Source of the DNA: Candidatus Hydrogenedentota bacterium
GTDB taxonomy: Bacteria > Hydrogenedentota > Hydrogenedentia > Hydrogenedentales > JAEUWI01
Assembly (NCBI GenBank): GCA_016182605.1
Contig: JACPGE010000080.1
Location: 1-64,000 of the forward strand
DNA: 64,000 nt
Direction: 5' to 3'
Shown here piece after piece: positions 60,205-64,000 of this stretch. Within the stretch, counting starts at the first letter, position 1, and each line of letters begins with the position of its first letter. The position numbers were made by a program, and so were the translations under genes. Under the pieces are notes generated by a model. The model had not been told where the DNA came from. It did no database searches and saw only the letters and a program-made list of their open reading frames with translations.

Positions 60205-61500
60205 TCAGGCCTCCGCGTGTGCCGCGCCGGCGCCTTCGTCCAGGCCTTCGCGCGCGGGACTCAGCTTGGCGTGGTAGCGGCCAAACCAGATCAGGGAAGC
60301 CAGAACCGCCGCGCACAGAACCATGTTGAACGCGCCGCCGTTCAGGTCCGGAAAGCCGAAGAAGCCGCCGCCATAGGTGAGCATCGCGCCGGACATCAAA
60401 ACGAGGCGCAGGGGCTCCACCCAGCGCGCCCAGGGCTTCAGGTCGAAGATGGCGCCAATGCTCATGAGGCAGAAGATGATCAGCGCGGCGCTGGTGCACC
60501 ATTGTGCCCAACCCATAGCGCGTTCGCCGTCGAGCCAGCCGGTGACGAGCAGGAGCACGAAGATGAAATGGAGCAGTGCGTAGATCTTCAGTCCCAGGGG
60601 CGGGGCGGCATTGTATTTCCGGTAGTTTTCGCGGCGCGTTTCGGGGACGGCGTTCGTCTCCAGTCCCCGGGGCTGGAATGCGGGAGCGCGAAACCACAGC
60701 GTGAGTTTGTCCTGCCAGCGCGGCGCGGCCCAGGCCTGCCGGAAAAGCTTTACGAAATAGTGCACCTGTGCCCAGGCGGGGTTCCAGCTCTTGAGCGGGG
60801 TGACGATGCCGTAGTTGGGTTCTTCCTCTTCCTGCTGAAAGGTGCCGAAGAGCCGATCCCACACGATGAGCGTGCCGCCGTGGTTCCGATCGATGTACTT
60901 CACATCGCTGCCGTGGTGCACGCGGTGGTGGGAGGGGGTGTTGAACACCCATTCCAGCGGGCCCAGCCTGCCGATGATCCGCGTGTGAATCCAGAATTGA
61001 TACAGCGTGTTGAACTGGGAGCACACGAAGTAGACCCCGGGCGGAAAGCCAATAAAAGCCAGCGGGATGTAGAAAGGCCAGAAGAAGAGCCCCTGAAACA
61101 CCCCCTGCCGCAGCGCAACCGAGAGGTTGTATTCCTCGCTCTGGTGATGCGCGATGTGCGTCGCCCAACCCAGATTCATCTCGTGGCTCATCCGGTGCGC
61201 CCAGTAATACATGAAGTCTTTCGCAAGAAAGCAGCCCACCCACACCCCGGCCGTGAGGCCCACGGGATTGAAGGGGTCGGAGGTGCCCAGTTCGAAGAGG
61301 CGCCACGTCTCCCAGACGTACCAGTAGCCCATGAACTCAATTGTGCGGAAAAAGGCCCCGCCGACCATGGAGATCATGCCCATACTCAGATCGTTGATGG
61401 AATCGTTCAGGCGGTAGACCATGCGGCGTTGAAAGAGGCTCACGCCGAGCTCGATGCCGATGAGGATGAAGAAGACCGGAATGGCGAGAATGATGTACAT
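60205..61500 (-). CDS. Fatty acid hydroxylase/sterol desaturase superfamily protein, paralogue 2
   Basis: A 431-residue protein colinear with the previous one: HRMSH, HIAHH, SHHRVHHGSDVKYIDRNHGG and LIVWDRLFGTF are shared almost word for word, as is the EEEEP segment. It is evidently a tandem duplicate that has since diverged, most in the C-terminal third. All di-iron His clusters are kept. The ATG at 61500 is preferred to a TTG 12 bases earlier. First gene of the pair. Confidence 0.9.
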   Translation of the reverse strand: MYIILAIPVFFILIGIELGVSLFQRRMVYRLNDSINDLSMGMISMVGGAFFRTIEFMGYWYVWETWRLFELGTSDPFNPVGLTAGVWVGCFLAKDFMYYWAHRMSHEMNLGWATHIAHHQSEEYNLSVALRQGVFQGLFFWPFYIPLAFIGFPPGVYFVCSQFNTLYQFWIHTRIIGRLGPLEWVFNTPSHHRVHHGSDVKYIDRNHGGTLIVWDRLFGTFQQEEEEPNYGIVTPLKSWNPAWAQVHYFVKLFRQAWAAPRWQDKLTLWFRAPAFQPRGLETNAVPETRRENYRKYNAAPPLGLKIYALLHFIFVLLLVTGWLDGERAMGWAQWCTSAALIIFCLMSIGAIFDLKPWARWVEPLRLVLMSGAMLTYGGGFFGFPDLNGGAFNMVLCAAVLASLIWFGRYHAKLSPAREGLDEGAGAAHAEA

Positions 61501-62069
61501 CGTGAGGGGCAACTCCCAGTATCAGGCACAGCCGCCGGGGGAATACACTAATCGGCTTAGGGTAAGTCGAACAGAGTATACCCGATTCGATCTGGAATTG
61601 CGAGCGTCCGTTTTTGGCAAGATGCAGATTGATCAATACATTGGAACCTACATGGGCTGCGGCGAGTGGTGCTTTGCCCGGTGCCATTCCCAACCGTTAC
61701 GGAGCTTTCAGGAAATGCCTGGACGCGGGACAGCCCCGGGTTGCGGATGGACACTCGATTATCCGCGAGGGTCACGCAGCCACAGATGGGTTGGGAGTTT
61801 GGTGTTCATTCCCGCGGGACAGCCCCCCATCGGCTAAGCGCCCCGCTCTGGCTGAAGTATCGGAAGTGCAAAGGGGGCTGTCATCTTCGCGAGTTCCGCG
61901 AGCAAAGTGGCTGTCCCCGAACGCCGCCAACTTTTCGTGCGGTATGGACTTCGGATACGACTTTCAATAATTTCTGTCTGATTTCTACCTGTTTGATGGG
62001 AATCAGGCGGGCACTTCGACGCGGAATGCCTACGCTCGGCGAGCGAAGGCCTACTTGGGAGGCCTATCT
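61501..62069. other. Repeat-rich intergenic region
   Basis: No supported gene. Contains several short motifs around GGGACAGCCCC and its complement (about 61728, 61809, 61872, 61909), the type found at 1-1016. From about 62028 the 51-base repeat core of 365-415 recurs inverted. Together with the next repeat it makes an ~800-bp gap between the desaturase genes and the Rnk-like gene. Confidence 0.6.
62028..62058. repeat. Inverted copy of the TCGCTCGCCGAGCG repeat
   Basis: The reverse complement of CTACGCTCGGCGAGCGAAGG...CTACTTGG matches 366-395 and 578-607 with one or two changes. It ends about 12 bases before the large dispersed repeat copy C. Confidence 0.7.
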
Positions 62070-62285
62070 GCTAGCCCGGATAAATCACGGGCTCCAGCCG
62101 ACGGAGCCATAACTCTCACTCACACTTGTTGTTGCCCAAACCTTGGATCCGGAAATAACAGACAGCCCGTGATTTAGCCTGCCCGGTGAACGCCAGCACC
62201 ATCGTCATGCCGAGCATATTTCACCACGTTCCAAGTGATGCTCGTTGCCAGAAAGCTTTGAAGTGGTGAAATATGCGGGCTAGCA
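62070..62285 (-). repeat. Dispersed ~214-bp repeat, copy C
   Basis: Reverse orientation relative to copies A, B and D. It has the best terminal inverted repeat of the set (TGCTAGCCCG at the left, CGGGCTAGCA at the right) and both internal hairpin pairs. Its middle (about 62093-62163) matches copy D closely. It ends 19 bases before the GTG of the short Rnk-like protein. Confidence 0.88.
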
Positions 62286-62303
62286 CGCTGCTCGCCGAGC
62301 GGC

Positions 62304-62651
62304 GTGTTTGGGCGGAAGGAGTGGCAGGAAAGTGCGGACGCGCTCGAACAGGAGCTGGCGGAGGCGCGCGTCACCGCGCCGCGGGAGATCCCCGCGGATG
62401 TGGTCACGATGAATTCCCGGGTGCGCATTCGATCGGTTGATGGTGGAGGAGAGCAGGTGGTGAATCTGGTGTTTCCGCGCGAGTTGCACGCGCATGTGTC
62501 CAATGTGTGTATTCTCGACCCAATGGGCCTGGCGCTTTTTGGCCGGCGCGCAGGCGATGTGTATTTGGTTCAGGACAAGAGTGGCGAATCGGCCTGGCAG
62601 GTTGATCAAATCCTGTACCAGCCCGAGGCCGCGGGGGAATTTCAATTGTAG
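62304..62651 (+). CDS. Rnk/GreA-C-terminal-like protein, N-terminally short
   Basis: A 115-residue protein of the Rnk (regulator of nucleoside diphosphate kinase; GreA/GreB C-terminal domain) family, which binds RNA polymerase. Residues 12-43 (ADALEQELAEARV ... IPADVVTMNSRVRIR) and the C-terminal blocks LVFPREL, LDPMGLALFGRRAGD and ILYQPEAAGEFQL match Rnk well. Compared with E. coli Rnk (136 aa) about 25 N-terminal residues are missing, and repeat copy C ends 19 bases before the GTG. No ribosome site precedes the GTG. The gene may have been truncated by the repeat but still keeps its frame. Confidence 0.75.
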   Translation: MFGRKEWQESADALEQELAEARVTAPREIPADVVTMNSRVRIRSVDGGGEQVVNLVFPRELHAHVSNVCILDPMGLALFGRRAGDVYLVQDKSGESAWQVDQILYQPEAAGEFQL

Positions 62652-62665
62652 GTTTCAGGTAGAAT

Positions 62666-62716
62666 AGGGCCCAGACCCACAGGTCCGGCGGCGCTGCACA
62701 GGCGCGGTCTGGGCCT
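62666..62716 (+). terminator. Stem-loop after the Rnk-like gene
   Basis: AGGGCCCAGACC (62666-62677) pairs with GGTCTGGGCCT (62706-62716), an 11-bp stem with a GC-rich loop that can fold further. CGTTTCTTG follows after five bases. Likely a terminator between the Rnk-like gene and the mannosidase gene; the T-run is short. Confidence 0.45.
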
Positions 62717-62804
62717 GCGCTCGTTTCTTGCCCCCTCAACTTGATGTTCCCGTGCGCGTGGCGGCCACGATCCTGCCGTGCGCACTTTTTCAGGAGTTCT
62801 TTAC

Positions 62805-64000
62805 ATGTCGGCTTCGCAGCAGGATATCCACTTCCACCTCATCGGCCATGGCCACATCGACCCCACTTGGTTGTGGCGGTGGACGGAGGGCGTTGAAGAA
62901 GTGCGCGCGACCTTTCGCAGCGCGCTTCAGCGGATGAGGGAGTTCCCCGATTTCCATTTCACCGCGAGCAGCGCCTGCTTCTATGCCTGGATCGAGGAAA
63001 CAGAGCCGGCGATGTTCAAGGAGATTCAGCAGCGGGTGGCCGAGGGCCGGTGGGAGATCGCGGGCGGCATGTGGATCGAGCCGGACTGCAATGTGCCGTG
63101 CGGCGAGTCCTTTGTGCGGCAGGGTCTCTACGCGCAGCAGTATTTTCAGCGCGCCTTCGGGAAGGCCGCCGTGATCGGATTCAACCCGGACAGTTTCGGG
63201 CACGCGGGGCAACTGCCTCAGATCCTCCGGAAGCTGGGAATGAATCATTACGTATTCATGCGCCCCATGGCGCTCGTCGAGCGGGACTACCCGGACGGCA
63301 CGACCTTCTGGTGGCAGGCGCCCGACGGCAGCCGCGTGCTGACCTGCAATATCCTGGAGAGTTACAACGCGCGACTTGACGACGACCTGCATGATCGCCT
63401 CGTGCGCTTCTCCACGAGCCCGCATCTGAACCGAAACCAGCGCGCCGTGCTGGCGTTTTTCGGGGTAGGCAATCACGGCGGCGGCCCGACCATAGCCCAG
63501 ATTCACACGATTCACGATTTTGACGCGGCGAAGGATCTGCCCGCGGCGCGCTGCTCGACGCTAGAGGGGTATTTCGCCGATTTCGAAGCGCGCATGAAGC
63601 CGGAAGACATCGGTGTCATCCATACGGACCTGCAACACCACGCGCGCGGCTGTTACAGTGTGCACGCGACGGCGAAAGCGCTCAATCGCACCGTGGAGCA
63701 CGCGCTGATGGCGGCGGAGCGGATGGCGAGTGTGGTCTGGGGCCTGGGCCATCAAGACTATCCCGCGGAAGCGCTCACCGAGGCGTGGAAGGGGCTGCTC
63801 TACAACCAGTTTCACGATATCCTCGCGGGCACGAGCCTGGAGTCCTCCTACGAGGACAGCGCGGATCTTTTCGGCGCGGCACGGCACACGGCAAAGCGCA
63901 TACTCAACCGCGCCATCCAGACACTCGGCCGGGAAATTGACACAACGGCGATTGGCAACACGGTGATCGTCTTCAATTCGCTGCCGTGGCCCGTGAAGCA
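62805..64000 (+). CDS. GH38 alpha-mannosidase (partial, runs off the window)
   Basis: The first 398 residues of a retaining, zinc-dependent alpha-mannosidase. Zinc ligands and active site are present: FHLIGHGHIDPTWLWRW (His17, Asp19), the catalytic nucleophile Asp129 in IGFNPDSFGHAGQ, TDLQHHARGCYSVH (further His ligand) and the helix-bundle segment KGLLYNQFHDILAGTSLE. There is no signal peptide, so the enzyme is cytoplasmic. AGGAG lies eight bases before the ATG. The C-terminal beta domains are beyond the window. Likely acts on mannose-containing oligosaccharides after uptake. Confidence 0.93.
   Translation, partial: MSASQQDIHFHLIGHGHIDPTWLWRWTEGVEEVRATFRSALQRMREFPDFHFTASSACFYAWIEETEPAMFKEIQQRVAEGRWEIAGGMWIEPDCNVPCGESFVRQGLYAQQYFQRAFGKAAVIGFNPDSFGHAGQLPQILRKLGMNHYVFMRPMALVERDYPDGTTFWWQAPDGSRVLTCNILESYNARLDDDLHDRLVRFSTSPHLNRNQRAVLAFFGVGNHGGGPTIAQIHTIHDFDAAKDLPAARCSTLEGYFADFEARMKPEDIGVIHTDLQHHARGCYSVHATAKALNRTVEHALMAAERMASVVWGLGHQDYPAEALTEAWKGLLYNQFHDILAGTSLESSYEDSADLFGAARHTAKRILNRAIQTLGREIDTTAIGNTVIVFNSLPWPVK

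Noticed and set aside
62812-63515. A 241-codon minus-strand frame opposite the GH38 gene
   Set aside because: Shadow of the mannosidase gene, whose zinc ligands and catalytic Asp are clear.

Overview
The window looks like a chromosomal segment of a free-living, GC-rich, Gram-negative-type (diderm) bacterium from a poorly studied phylum. The clearest lineage hint is the pair of giant secreted proteins carrying (Gly-Glu)n linkers, EF-hand pairs and a shared Cys/transmembrane/Arg-Lys tail. Together with secreted glycosidases, a DUF4838 protein and a Tat-exported Gfo/Idh/MocA oxidoreductase, this suggests the Candidatus Hydrogenedentes / Lentisphaerae / Planctomycetes sphere. That placement is inference; no rRNA or other phylogenetic marker was found. 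No tRNA, rRNA, CRISPR array, transposase gene or prophage was recognised.

Layout. 1-1016 is a gene-free block of duplicated degenerate repeats. 1017-13252 holds small operons and single genes: a multi-pass membrane protein with a lipoprotein, a zinc-ribbon membrane protein, a membrane-anchored CHAT/caspase-like protein coupled to a class II aldolase, branched-chain aminotransferase, a large secreted DUF4838 protein, a CBS protein, DUF423, a bacilliredoxin and a TetR regulator. 13421-21475 holds pdxH, a TIM-barrel isomerase, a receiver-PAS-GGDEF protein (probable CTG start), a GH51 arabinofuranosidase bracketed by two direct copies of a dispersed repeat, an HTH protein and a Tat-exported oxidoreductase. 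21626-32894 encodes two very large exported proteins (2471 and 1184 aa) that share the same C-terminal anchoring layout.

33611-41053 is a CusCBA-type copper/silver efflux operon led by a Cys-rich exported protein with a near-consensus promoter. 41134-57441 is a long minus-strand run of housekeeping genes: tatB-tatC, an HU-like protein, trpE-trpG, hisI, hisF, an AmaP/Asp23-like membrane protein, accC, accB, efp and an M24 peptidase, followed by a three-gene surface-polysaccharide module (O-antigen-ligase-like polymerase, WecA/MraY-type transferase, GT4 glycosyltransferase). 57642-64000 has a CorA transporter, two tandem fatty-acid-hydroxylase/sterol-desaturase paralogues, a repeat-rich gap, an N-terminally short Rnk/GreA-C-like protein and the start of a GH38 alpha-mannosidase that runs off the window.

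The genes suggest a heterotrophic polysaccharide degrader with elaborate cell-surface or secreted adhesin-like proteins. Non-coding space is unusually repeat-rich: a ~214-bp palindrome-containing repeat in four near-full copies plus one partial, a 156-bp element with 15-bp perfect terminal inverted repeats, and families of short GGGGACAGCCCC-bearing repeats. These, the shared sorting-tail architecture and the membrane CHAT-like protein are the best leads for something undescribed.
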